DNA from: Pseudomonadota bacterium
Lineage (GTDB): Bacteria; Pseudomonadota; Alphaproteobacteria; SHVZ01
Assembly (NCBI GenBank): GCA_016195085.1
Contig: JACQAG010000083.1
Location: forward strand, 1-57,380
DNA length: 57,380 nt
Direction of reading: 5' to 3'
The notes under the pieces were generated by a model that made no database searches, was not told the DNA's origin, and saw only the letters and a list, made by a program, of their open reading frames with translations. The position numbers were made by a program, and so were the translations under genes. Below are positions 47,714-55,600 of this stretch, piece by piece (positions within the stretch are counted from its first letter, which is position 1; every line of letters begins with the position of its first letter).

Positions 47714-48385
47714 ATGGACGCCGAGGCGCCCGCCCGCGACTGCCCGCTCTGTCCGCGCCTCGCGGAGTTCCGCCAAACGCAGCGTCAGCACCACCCCGAC
47801 TGGCACAATGCGCCGGTCGCGTCCTTCGGAGCCGGGACGGCGCGGCTCTTGATCGTCGGGCTCGCCCCGGGCTTGAAGGGCGCCAACCGCACCGGCCGGC
47901 CGTTCACCGGCGACTATGCGGGCGAGCTGCTCTATCCCATGCTGATCCGCCACGGCTTTGCCCGCGGCGACTACGCTGCCAGGCCCGATGACGGACTCGA
48001 GCTCGTCGACTGCCGGATCACCAATGCGGTCCGCTGCGTGCCGCCGGCGAACAAGCCGACCCCGGCGGAAGCCACAATCTGCCGCCGGTTCCTCATCGCC
48101 GAGATGGCGGCGATGCCGCGGCTGGAAGCAGTGCTGGCCTTGGGTGCCATCGCCCATGGCGCGGTGCTGAAGGCCTCGGGCGAGCGGCTGGCCGCGCATC
48201 CCTTCCGCCACGGTGCGCTCTATCGCCTGAAGCGGCCGCACTGGCTCGCCGACAGCTATCATTGCTCGCGCTACAACACCAACACCGGGCGGCTGACCGA
48301 GGCGATGTTCGCCGAGGTGCTGGCGCAGTTAAAGGCCACGCTTGACCGAGCACCGGGGCGCCCGGAGCAATCTGCCATCGAGTAG
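47714..48385 (+). CDS. uracil-DNA glycosylase, family 5 (UDGb), iron-sulfur type
   Basis: 223 residues. Four cysteines fit the 4Fe-4S cluster: C10 and C13 in DCPLCPRLAEFR, C108 in AVRCVPPANKP and C123 in ATICRRF. Motif 1 is GLAPGLKGANRTGRPFTGDY (about 49-68), which in family 5 lacks the aspartate or asparagine of other families. The late motif is DSYHCSRYNTNTGRLT (about 180-195). It removes uracil and related damaged bases from DNA. Its 3' end is copied twice downstream (49061-49172 and about 52322-52476), with foreign-looking genes between the copies. Confidence 0.9.
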   Translation: MDAEAPARDCPLCPRLAEFRQTQRQHHPDWHNAPVASFGAGTARLLIVGLAPGLKGANRTGRPFTGDYAGELLYPMLIRHGFARGDYAARPDDGLELVDCRITNAVRCVPPANKPTPAEATICRRFLIAEMAAMPRLEAVLALGAIAHGAVLKASGERLAAHPFRHGALYRLKRPHWLADSYHCSRYNTNTGRLTEAMFAEVLAQLKATLDRAPGRPEQSAIE

Positions 48386-48421
48386 ATGGTGGATCGGCGC
48401 GCACGAGGAGGGCGGACCGCT

Positions 48422-48910
48422 CTAGCGATTTCGGTTCAAAGCGGCAACGCGGTCGACCAGAGTCGCCAGCGCAGTAATGATCTCAAGCGCGATGCCTTGC
48501 GGTGCACCCTTGATGTTGTGCCGCACCATCGCCCGCAATGCGTCGATCTGCACGTTGAGAATTCTGAGCTGTCGTCCTGTTCGCTCGCTCGGGCGCTCGA
48601 TCAGACGGCAAATCAACTCTGCCACATTGGAGATGGCCGGGTATCCGAAGCTGGCGCCTTCGCCGCGCAAGTTATGGGCGACTTCATAGATCTTCTTGGC
48701 AATGTCGGCGCTATCAGGGTGATCCGTCAGCTGGGGCAGCAGCACGCGCAACCGGTCAAGCGACTCCTTGGCGATGGTCCGATAGTTGACGCGCTGCAGG
48801 TGTCGCTTGGTCGCGCCTTCGGCCTTGGCAATGATGGCACGACCGCCCAACGGGACGCCTGGCCCGGTCTTGTCGCCCAGCTCGCGCGGCGGCTTGAGAA
48901 AGTCGGCCAT
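48422..48910 (-). CDS. orphan Hpt (histidine phosphotransfer) domain protein
   Basis: 162 residues from ATG 48910; a TTG at 48991 extends the frame by 27 residues. An Hpt helix is seen in AKKIYEVAHNLRGEGASFGY (about residues 72-91), where the histidine is the phosphorylation site and the G-x-G-A-S-F-G spacing matches Hpt domains. The C-terminal half is helical. Such proteins relay phosphate between a hybrid kinase and a response regulator. No kinase or regulator is adjacent. It lies between the intact udg gene and the first udg fragment, and is less GC-rich than the core genes. Confidence 0.72.
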   Translation of the reverse strand: MADFLKPPRELGDKTGPGVPLGGRAIIAKAEGATKRHLQRVNYRTIAKESLDRLRVLLPQLTDHPDSADIAKKIYEVAHNLRGEGASFGYPAISNVAELICRLIERPSERTGRQLRILNVQIDALRAMVRHNIKGAPQGIALEIITALATLVDRVAALNRNR

Positions 48911-49060
48911 CCAATCAGCCCACCAGATCGAGACCTTGTCAGCTCGAATGCCTAAGTCTTCCCCGTTGATCGTACGGAGCGGCGGAGGCAAAGAATCCCA
49001 AGTCTATAGGATTCATTCAACCGGGATTGAGGCAAGTGCTGCGCCCTCCGGGCAGCGGAT

Positions 49061-49172
49061 CTCTACGTATTGCCGGAACACCAATACCGGGCGGCTGACC
49101 GAGGCGATGTTCGCGGAGGTGCTGGAGCGGCTACGAAGTACGCTAGGCTCGGAACCCAGGCGCCGTGGATAG
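49061..49172 (+). pseudogene. truncated copy of the udg 3' end (copy 2)
   Basis: In frame, the segment reads STYCRNTNTGRLTEAMFAEV then LERLRSTLGSEPRRRG and a stop (49170-49172). It matches SYHCSRYNTNTGRLTEAMFA in the intact udg product with a three-residue gap. The DNA is nearly identical to 48277-48330 for about 45 bases, then diverges. No N-terminal glycosylase motifs lie upstream. It is a remnant, not a working enzyme. It marks the right border of the Hpt unit and the left border of the ABC importer unit. Confidence 0.8.
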
Positions 49173-49218
49173 CCCGAGAGCTTCGCGGCGCCTCGAATTA
49201 GGCCGGCCTTAAGACGTC

Positions 49219-49247
49219 GGCAGGGCCGTGCCGATCACGGCCCTGCC
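49219..49247 (-). terminator. terminator of the ATPase-less ABC importer operon
   Basis: GGCAGGGCCGTG (49219-49230) and CACGGCCCTGCC (49236-49247) form a perfect 12-base stem with loop CCGAT, 8 bases beyond the binding-protein stop codon. A U-tract is not evident, as is common in high-GC bacteria. It closes the leftward operon before the udg fragment. Confidence 0.7.
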
Positions 49248-49255
49248 GATCCGTC

Positions 49256-50038
49256 TCAGAAGCGCGGCAGCTCCTTGTTGACGGTCTTCATCCACTTCTG
49301 CTGGAGCGCTTGGATCTCCTTGTTGGCCCACAGGAGATAGATCTCGGTGTTGAGCCAGCGCAAGAGGTCCGCATCGCCGCGACGCAGGCCAATGCCCATC
49401 GCCGCCTCGGCGACGACGAATTTGATTTCCAGCTTCGGGTCGCGGCCGATGATGGCGGCGGCGGTCGCGGCACTCGTCACCATGCCGTCGATCTGGCCGG
49501 CGAGCATCGCCTGGTTGGTCGAAGCGTCGTCGTCATAGCGCTGGATGTTGGTGCCTTCGACGGCCTTTTTGGTAGCGACGATGTCGTTGGTGGTCGACCG
49601 GGTGACGCCCAGGCGCTTGCCCTTGAAGTCATCCAGACTGGCGAGCGACAAGGCCTTGGGCGCCAGCGCCACCTGCTGATCGACATAGATCGCGTTCGAG
49701 TAGTTGATCGCCTTCGCCCGTTCGGCGGTGATCGAGAACGACGAGACCACGATGTCGACCTTGTTGGTGGTGAGGCTCGGGATGCGGGCGGCGGCGACGA
49801 TGTCGACGAACTGCGCCTTCACGCCGAGATCGCGGGCGATGAGCTTGCCCATGTCCACATCGAAGCCGTCGGGCTCCATGGTGGCATTGGTGATGCCGAA
49901 GGGTGGGGTGCCGAGCGAGACGCCGATGACCAGCGTGCCCCTCTTGATGACCTCATCCAGCGTGCTCTGGGCGTAGGCGGATGCCGAGGCGAATCCGACG
50001 AAGGCGAGCGCGGCGACGGCAGCAATCAATCTTTTCAC
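49256..50038 (-). CDS. amino-acid-type ABC transporter, periplasmic binding protein
   Basis: 260 residues from a GTG at 50038, preceded by GGGAGGA 5 bases away; the frame extends to 50110 without a ribosome site. The signal peptide ends ASAYAQ near residue 23. Family-3 binding-protein blocks are LDEVIKRGTLVIGVSLGTPP, FDVDMGKLIARDLGVKAQFV and VDIVVSSFSITAERAKAINY. It is the last gene of an operon with two permeases and a GntR regulator. It is clearly a different subfamily from the binding protein at 1432-2250. Confidence 0.9.
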   Translation of the reverse strand: MKRLIAAVAALAFVGFASASAYAQSTLDEVIKRGTLVIGVSLGTPPFGITNATMEPDGFDVDMGKLIARDLGVKAQFVDIVAAARIPSLTTNKVDIVVSSFSITAERAKAINYSNAIYVDQQVALAPKALSLASLDDFKGKRLGVTRSTTNDIVATKKAVEGTNIQRYDDDASTNQAMLAGQIDGMVTSAATAAAIIGRDPKLEIKFVVAEAAMGIGLRRGDADLLRWLNTEIYLLWANKEIQALQQKWMKTVNKELPRF

Positions 50039-50048
50039 GAGTTCCTCC

Positions 50049-50717
50049 CTAATCGATGAGTGGTACCGGACGACGACCGAGGAGCCGCGCCTCGAGGGCA
50101 CGGCTCGCAAGAGACAGCGGAAAGCAGAGCGAGAAGTAGAAGACGGCGACCGTCATGAACACCGGCAGCGGCTGGAACGTAGCGTTGCTGACGATCTGAC
50201 CGGCGCGGGTCAGCTCCGTGTAGCCGATGATCGAGGCGAGTGCCGTGTTCTTGACCAGCTGGACCAGGAACCCGACCGTCGGCGGCACGGCCGAGCGCAC
50301 TGCCTGCGGGACGATGATCAGCAGCATGGTCTTCGGCCAGTCGAGGCCGAGCGCGTAGGCGCATTCCCATTGCCCTTTCGCGATCGACTGCAGCGCCCCC
50401 CGCCAGATCTCGCCGAGGAAGGCGCTGGCATAGAGCGTGAAGGCGATCGCCGCCGCCATCAGCGGCGGCACCTGCAGCCCGAGTGCCGCGGCGCCGAAAT
50501 AGGCGAGGAAGAGCTGAACCAGAAGCGGAGTCCCCTGGATCGCCGTGATGTAACCGCGTGCAAGCAAATTGAGGGGGACGCTCGGCGCCGTCCGCAGCAA
50601 GGTAAGCAGCAGGCCCCCGACGGTGCCGCCGAGGAAGGCGAGCGAGGACAGCATCAACGTCCAGAGCGCCGCCTGGCCGAGGAAGAAGACGTGATTGGCC
50701 GAGAAGGTCTGGAACAT
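50049..50717 (-). CDS. amino-acid-type ABC transporter, permease
   Basis: 222 residues. It has GGTVGGLLLTLLRTAPSVPL in the first membrane region, AFTLYASAFLGEIWRGALQS, then GQWECAYALGLDWPKTMLLI IVPQAVR in order, the EAA loop of HisM/GlnP permeases (about 120-145). The stop lies 10 bases upstream of the binding-protein start. It forms the channel with the permease encoded upstream. No ATPase gene accompanies them. Confidence 0.9.
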   Translation of the reverse strand: MFQTFSANHVFFLGQAALWTLMLSSLAFLGGTVGGLLLTLLRTAPSVPLNLLARGYITAIQGTPLLVQLFLAYFGAAALGLQVPPLMAAAIAFTLYASAFLGEIWRGALQSIAKGQWECAYALGLDWPKTMLLIIVPQAVRSAVPPTVGFLVQLVKNTALASIIGYTELTRAGQIVSNATFQPLPVFMTVAVFYFSLCFPLSLASRALEARLLGRRPVPLID

Positions 50718-50727
50718 CGTCCGGCCC

Positions 50728-51399
50728 TCAGCCCCCGGCGTGACGGAAACGGAAGATCACGCGGTCGAGGCGGGCGAAGGCGGTGCGGAACATCAACGTG
50801 AAGGCGAGATAGACCGCGGCGACGACGATGAAGGCTTCGAAGGCGCGGAAGGTCAGGCCTTGGATATCGGCGGCCGCACCGGCAAGCTCGGGCGTCGAGA
50901 TTGTCGAGCAGACCGATGAGGCCAGCATCAAGAGGATGAATTGGCTGGTGAGTGCCGGATAGACCGCGGCCAGCGCCGGCGTCAGGATGACGTGGCGGAA
51001 GATCAGGAGCCGCGAAAGGCCGAGCGCGCGGGCCGCCTCCACCTGGCCTCGTTCCACCGTCTCGATGCCGGCGCGCAGGATCTCCGTTACATAGGCGCCG
51101 GCATAGATGGTGAGCGCCAGGATCGAGGCGGCGACCGACGTCAGCCGGATGCCGAGCGCCGGCAGGCCGAAATAGACGATGTAGATCTGCACCAGGAACG
51201 GCGTATTGCGGATCGCCTCCACGTAGACAATGACCGCGCCGCGCAGAATCGGATTGCGGCTCCGTTGCGCCAGCGCGCCGAGAAGGCCCACGGTCATGCC
51301 GAGGATCATGGCGGCGGCGGAGAGTGCCAGGGTCAGTGCCGCACCCTTCGCCAGGAGATCGCCGCGAGCGAAGGTGCCCGAGAAGTCGAAGTAGAACAT
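50728..51399 (-). CDS. amino-acid-type ABC transporter, permease
   Basis: 223 residues from ATG 51399; the frame extends to 51450 without support. It reads MFYFDFSGTFARGDLLAKGA, then AAMILGMTVGLLGALAQRSR, AIRNTPFLVQIYIVYFGLPA and the EAA-like GQVEAARALGLSRLLIFRHV (about 125-145). It is the first transporter gene after the GntR regulator, 78 bases downstream of it. It is a separate paralog from the other permease. Confidence 0.9.
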   Translation of the reverse strand: MFYFDFSGTFARGDLLAKGAALTLALSAAAMILGMTVGLLGALAQRSRNPILRGAVIVYVEAIRNTPFLVQIYIVYFGLPALGIRLTSVAASILALTIYAGAYVTEILRAGIETVERGQVEAARALGLSRLLIFRHVILTPALAAVYPALTSQFILLMLASSVCSTISTPELAGAAADIQGLTFRAFEAFIVVAAVYLAFTLMFRTAFARLDRVIFRFRHAGG

Positions 51400-51477
51400 T
51401 TTCCGCCTGGTCTGTTTCGTCTGGGCGGTGTGTCCCGCCTTCGCCTGCATGGATGCGCCAACGCCCCTGGGGTCGGC

Positions 51478-52194
51478 TCAGCTCCGTCGTCGCTTCGAGG
51501 ATGTGGGGCCGGACGCCGACGCCGTCTTCACAGCGGACCGAGAGATCATCTCCCGCACGATCGCGTCGCGGGCCTGGGCGAGGTGCCGGCGCAAGGCACG
51601 CTCCGCCTCGTCCTGGTTGCCGGCGGCAAGTGCCACCAGAATCGACTGATGCTCGTCCATCGTCCCTTGGGCCCGGTCAAGGCGCATGGAGAAGCGGCGG
51701 ACCAGATGCGACTGGTCGATCAGCGCGGCATGGATGGCGGCAAGCCGACGATTCCCGGTCGCCGACACGATGAGCACGTGGAACCGGTTATCGGCGGCCA
51801 GCGCCGCATCGGCGCGGACGATGCGCCCGCGCTCGCAGGCGGAGGTGAAGTCGGCAATGCTCCGGGTGAGGTCGCCGAGGAGGGGACGCTCAGCGCCCGC
51901 ACCGATCAGCATGCGGACGGCGGCAGCCTCGACGATCTCGCGCGCCTCGTAGAGGTCGGCGACGTCGGCGGCATCGAATTCGCGGATGACGGTGCCGCGC
52001 CGCGGCAGCACCTCGACCAGCCCCTCGCTCTCCAGTTGCTTCAGCGCCTCCTTGATCGGCGAGACGCTCACCGTCAGCTCCTCGGCGAGACGGTCGACGT
52101 CGAGGCGATGACCGGGCTCGAACTCGAGCGCCAGAATGCGGCGTCTCAGCTCGGTGTAGCTCTGAACGGCAAGGGTTTCCCGGATGATCGCCAA
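51478..52194 (-). CDS. GntR-family regulator, FadR/FCD type
   Basis: 238 residues from a TTG at 52194. The N-terminal winged helix (about 10-75) has SYTELRRRILALEFEPGHRL then VDRLAEELTVSVSPIKEALK (recognition helix) and LEVLPRRGTVI-like turns (LVEVLPRRGTVIREFD). The C-terminal FCD domain is helical, with NRFHVLIVSA and DEHQSILVALAAGNQDEAER, where histidines usually bind a metal and a carboxylate ligand. It heads the importer operon and probably controls it and itself through the palindrome at 52206-52224. The inducer is unknown. Confidence 0.9.
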   Translation of the reverse strand: MAIIRETLAVQSYTELRRRILALEFEPGHRLDVDRLAEELTVSVSPIKEALKQLESEGLVEVLPRRGTVIREFDAADVADLYEAREIVEAAAVRMLIGAGAERPLLGDLTRSIADFTSACERGRIVRADAALAADNRFHVLIVSATGNRRLAAIHAALIDQSHLVRRFSMRLDRAQGTMDEHQSILVALAAGNQDEAERALRRHLAQARDAIVREMISRSAVKTASASGPTSSKRRRS

Positions 52195-52205
52195 GGTAGG
52201 CCAGT

Positions 52206-52224
52206 CTGAAATTTAAAATTTCAG
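52206..52224. promoter_or_regulatory. perfect palindrome upstream of the GntR gene, likely operator
   Basis: CTGAAATTT (52206-52214) and AAATTTCAG (52216-52224) are perfect inverted repeats around one base, 11 bases upstream of the GntR start codon. AT-rich dyads at this position are typical binding sites of FCD-type GntR regulators. I infer autoregulation of the GntR-transporter operon. No second copy was seen in the window. Confidence 0.6.
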
Positions 52225-52321
52225 TTGGAGGATGAAGGGCGGTTCGGATCCTGTCAATGACCGGCCCCGGGCATCATCATTGCTCCGCTTCGCCCTGTGC
52301 GGATCTGCCGTCTGGGACCAC

Positions 52322-52476
52322 GAGGCGCGGATCATTGGCCTCGCCTCCGGCCTCAGGAGCGCGGGCTATGGCTCGCCGACGGCGATCCCTACGCGCGCCG
52401 CTTGACCGAAACGATGGTCGCCGATGTGCTGGAGCAGCTCACGGGGACGCTGGGCGCGCACCTACGGCACGCCTGA
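52322..52476 (+). pseudogene. decayed udg copy (copy 3), motif 1 joined to the C-terminus
   Basis: Two glycosylase pieces can be read in different frames. At about 52326-52366, ARIIGLASGLRSAG resembles motif 1 of the udg product (ARLLIVGLAPGLKGA). At 52369-52476, WLADGDPYARRLTETMVADV then LEQLTGTLGAHLRHA and a stop resembles its C-terminus (WLADSYHCSRYN, RLTEAMFAEVLAQLKATL; about 12 of 18 residues equal in the last block). A frameshift and an internal deletion of most of the gene separate them. The fragment ends 48 bases before the tracrRNA hairpin. Confidence 0.62.
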
Positions 52477-52523
52477 GCAAACAGAGAGCTGCCGGTCTCG
52501 CCCGTTGAAGGCTCTTGAGGAAT

Positions 52524-52600
52524 CCCCCTTGGCCTTTCGGCCAAGGGGTAATCCTTCGAGTGGATAAACCACCTTACCGTGGTTTCCCAACCGACTCCCG
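52524..52600 (-). ncRNA. predicted tracrRNA of the type II-C CRISPR system
   Basis: The anti-repeat is at 52577-52599. The plus strand here reads CCGTGGTTTCCC, one changed base, then ACCGACTCCC, matching bases 2-24 of the CRISPR repeat in crRNA sense at 22 of 23 positions. The minus-strand RNA would therefore pair with crRNA along 23 bases with one U-U mismatch. After the anti-repeat come a short stem (52560-52563 with 52569-52572) and a perfect 10-base terminal hairpin (CCCCTTGGCC, 52525-52534; complement 52539-52548; tetraloop GAAA in the RNA). The order anti-repeat, small stem, GC-rich 3' hairpin is that of known tracrRNAs. The length is about 75-80 bases, and transcription runs away from cas9. 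Confidence 0.85.
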
Positions 52601-52606
52601 ACGCAG

Positions 52607-52635
52607 AGATTGCAACCCCTCCTATGCAATGTCAA
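52607..52635 (-). promoter_or_regulatory. predicted promoter of the tracrRNA
   Basis: On the minus strand TTGACA (52635-52630) is followed by a 17-base spacer and CAATCT (52612-52607). A start about 7 bases further on falls near 52600, exactly where the anti-repeat begins. The -35 box is perfect and the -10 box is weak. The agreement between predicted start and anti-repeat edge supports the call. Confidence 0.6.
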
Positions 52636-52669
52636 TAATCGCTGACTTGTGGATAACTCGGCGAATCCG

Positions 52670-55600
52670 ATGGCAACAGCCGCAAACCTTCGAAAAGGCC
52701 TGATCTTAGGCCTCGATCTTGGAATCGGCTCGTGCGGATGGGCCGTCATCGACGAGACGAAGCCTGCGGGCCGCATCATCGACATGGGCGTGCGGACCTT
52801 CGATGTGCCCGAAACCGATAAAGAGCGAACACCGACCAATCAGCTTCGCCGCGAACATCGAGGGCTTAGGAGAGTCATCGGACGCCGACGCCAACGCATG
52901 AACGGGCTGCGGCAACTTTTCCAAGACGCGGGATTGATTGCCGACGACCGCAAGGGCGCGCTCAAGATTCGGGGCCTCGATCCTTGGGCATTGAGAGCGG
53001 ATGGGCTGGAGCGGAAGCTGACCGGACCGGAATTGGCCGTGGCGCTCGGCCACATTGCGAAGCATCGCGGTTTCAAGTCAAACAGCAAGCGCGATCGCGG
53101 CGCGAACGCGCCCAAGGATTCCTCGAAGATGCTGGGCGCGATTGACGCTACGCGCGAGCGTATGAAGACCTACCGCACGGTTGGCGAGATGTTTGCCAAG
53201 GACCCAGCGTACATCGCCCGCAAACACAATCGAGATGGCGACTTCACCCGATCGATTCTCCGCGGCGATCAAGAGCAGGAGGTACGCATCCTGTTCGAAC
53301 GCCAGCGTGCCGCCGGCAATGTCATGGCGACCGCAGAGCTGGAGGCAAGGTTCACCGACGCGGCTTTCTATCAGCGACCCTTGGCCGACAGCGAGGACAA
53401 GGTCGGCGAATGCCCGTTCGAGCCAGGCGAAAAACGGGCGGCGAAGCGATGCTATTCATTTGAGCTATTTCGCTTGCTCTCGCGGCTCGCGGCGGTGCGC
53501 ATTCAATCGTTCTCGGAAGAGCGGGCGTTGACGCCAGAAGAAATCGACGCCGCAAGCAAGGATTTCGGCGCGTTCCGAGGAATGACCTTCAAGCGAATGC
53601 GCAAGCGTATAGAACTACACGAAGAACAGCGCTTTGCCGGTGTCCCGCTCGACGACGAGGGACGACGCGACGTCGTCGCAAGGACCGGCGACATGGCTTC
53701 CGGCACCTATGCGCTCCGGAAGATCCTGGGCAGCGCCTGGAGAACGTTGCTGGCTGCCCCCGGCACGCTCGACCGGATCGCTTTCGTACTCTCCTTTCGC
53801 GAAGACCCGAAGTCGATCCGCGCCGGTCTCGATGAGATCGGTCTCGATCAAGTCATCGTCGACGCCGTGATGAAGGGCGTGGAGGACGGGGACTTCGGCC
53901 AGTTCAGCGGAGCGGGCCATATCTCCGCCAAAGCGTGCCGGAAGCTGATTCCCCATCTCAAGCACGGTCTTGTCTATTCGCGAGCGTGCGAAGAAGTGCC
54001 TGGTTACAATCACGCTGCGCCGCCCGAGGCCGATCCAAGCAAGATTGGCAGTCCCGTTGCCCGCAAGGCGCTGACGGAGGCAATCAAGCAAGTGCGTGCC
54101 GTCATACGCGAGCACGGCTTGCCGGAGCACGTTCACATCGAGCTCGCACGCGACGTCGGGAAGAGCAAGGAAGAGCGCGACGAGATAAGGATCGGCATCG
54201 ACAGGCGCAATAGGGAAAAGGACCGCCTCCGCGAGCATTTCCTGGAAACGGTCGGGAGCGAAGCAACGAGCGGCGAAGACCTCCTCCGCTTCGAGCTCTG
54301 GCGCGAGCAGAACGGCCGTTGCCTCTACACAGACCGGGTAATCCATCCGAACGCCATCGTCGCGTCAGACAACTCGGTGCAGATCGATCACATTCTGCCG
54401 TGGAGCCGCGCTGGCGACGATTCGTTCGTCAACAAAACGCTGTGCCTTGCGAGCGCCAATCAGCAAAAGAAGGGCCGCACACCTTGGGAATGGTTCAAGG
54501 CCGAGCGGACCGATGCCGAGTGGGCGGCCTTCGCCGAGGGCATCGAAACCAACAAAAGCATGAAGGGCCGCAAGAAGCGCAACTACCTTCTCAAGGATTC
54601 GTCGATTCTCGAGGAGAAGTTCCGTCCGCGAAACCTCAACGACACGCGCTACGCTTGCCGTCTCTTGGCCGATGTGGTGGCGCGGATGTACCCAGACGAT
54701 GGGCGGCGTCATGTTCTCGCCCGGCCCGGCCGCTTGACGAGCCTGTTGCGCAGGGGATGGGGCGTCCAAGACTTGAAGAAGGACGCGGATGGCAAACGCG
54801 TCGATGACGACCGCCACCACGCGCTCGACGCGCTCGTCGTCGCAGCGACGACGGAGGGCGAACTGCAAGAGCTGACTCGCGCGTTTCAGGAAGCGGAAAA
54901 GCTCGGCGCGCATCGCGACTTCAAAAGGCTTGATCCGCCATGGCTCGGTTTTGCAGCGGAGGCAAGAGCGAAGCTCGACGCCGTCTTCGTCTCGCGGGCC
55001 GAGCGACGGCGCGCACGCGGAGAAGCGCATGGCGCAACCATCCGTCAGATCGTCGAGACCGATGGAAAGCATATCGTCTATGAGCGCAAAAGCGTCGACG
55101 CGGTGACGGAAAGCGATCTGGCGCGAATCAAGGATGCCGAGAGAAACGCCAAGCTGGTCGGAGCGCTCCGGGAATGGATCGCGGCCGGCAAGCCGAAAGA
55201 CCGGCGCCCGCTGTCTCCAAAGGGAGATCCCATCGCGAAGGTTCGACTGCGGACCAACAAGAAGGCTGACGTCCTCATACGCAGTGGCGTTGCCGATCGG
55301 GGGGAAATGGTGCGCGTCGATGTCTTCCGAAAGAAGAACCGGAGGAATTTGTGGGAGTATTTTTTTGTTCCGGTCTACCCGCATCAGGTGGCCAACGCAA
55401 TGGATTGGCCGACGCCGCCAAACAAGGCCGTGCAGGGTAACACGCCGGAAGAGCTGTGGCCCGACGTGGACGAGACCTACGAGTTTCGCTGGAGCCTCTA
55501 TCCGCTGAGCTTCGTTGAGCTGATAAAGTCCGACGGCGAAGTGATCGAGGGTTACCTGCGAGGTGTCAACCGCAACACGGGAGCATTGGCGGTCTCTCCC

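Noticed and set aside
52257-52508. A short plus-strand frame (MTGPGHHHCSASPC and on) before the CRISPR locus.
   Set aside because: It has no ribosome site or family pattern, and the same DNA is better explained as a decayed udg copy in other frames.
52515-52703. A short plus-strand frame ending in the cas9 start region, whose translation contains RGFPTDS as in the array.
   Set aside because: The likeness arises from the tracrRNA anti-repeat, not from a shared protein.
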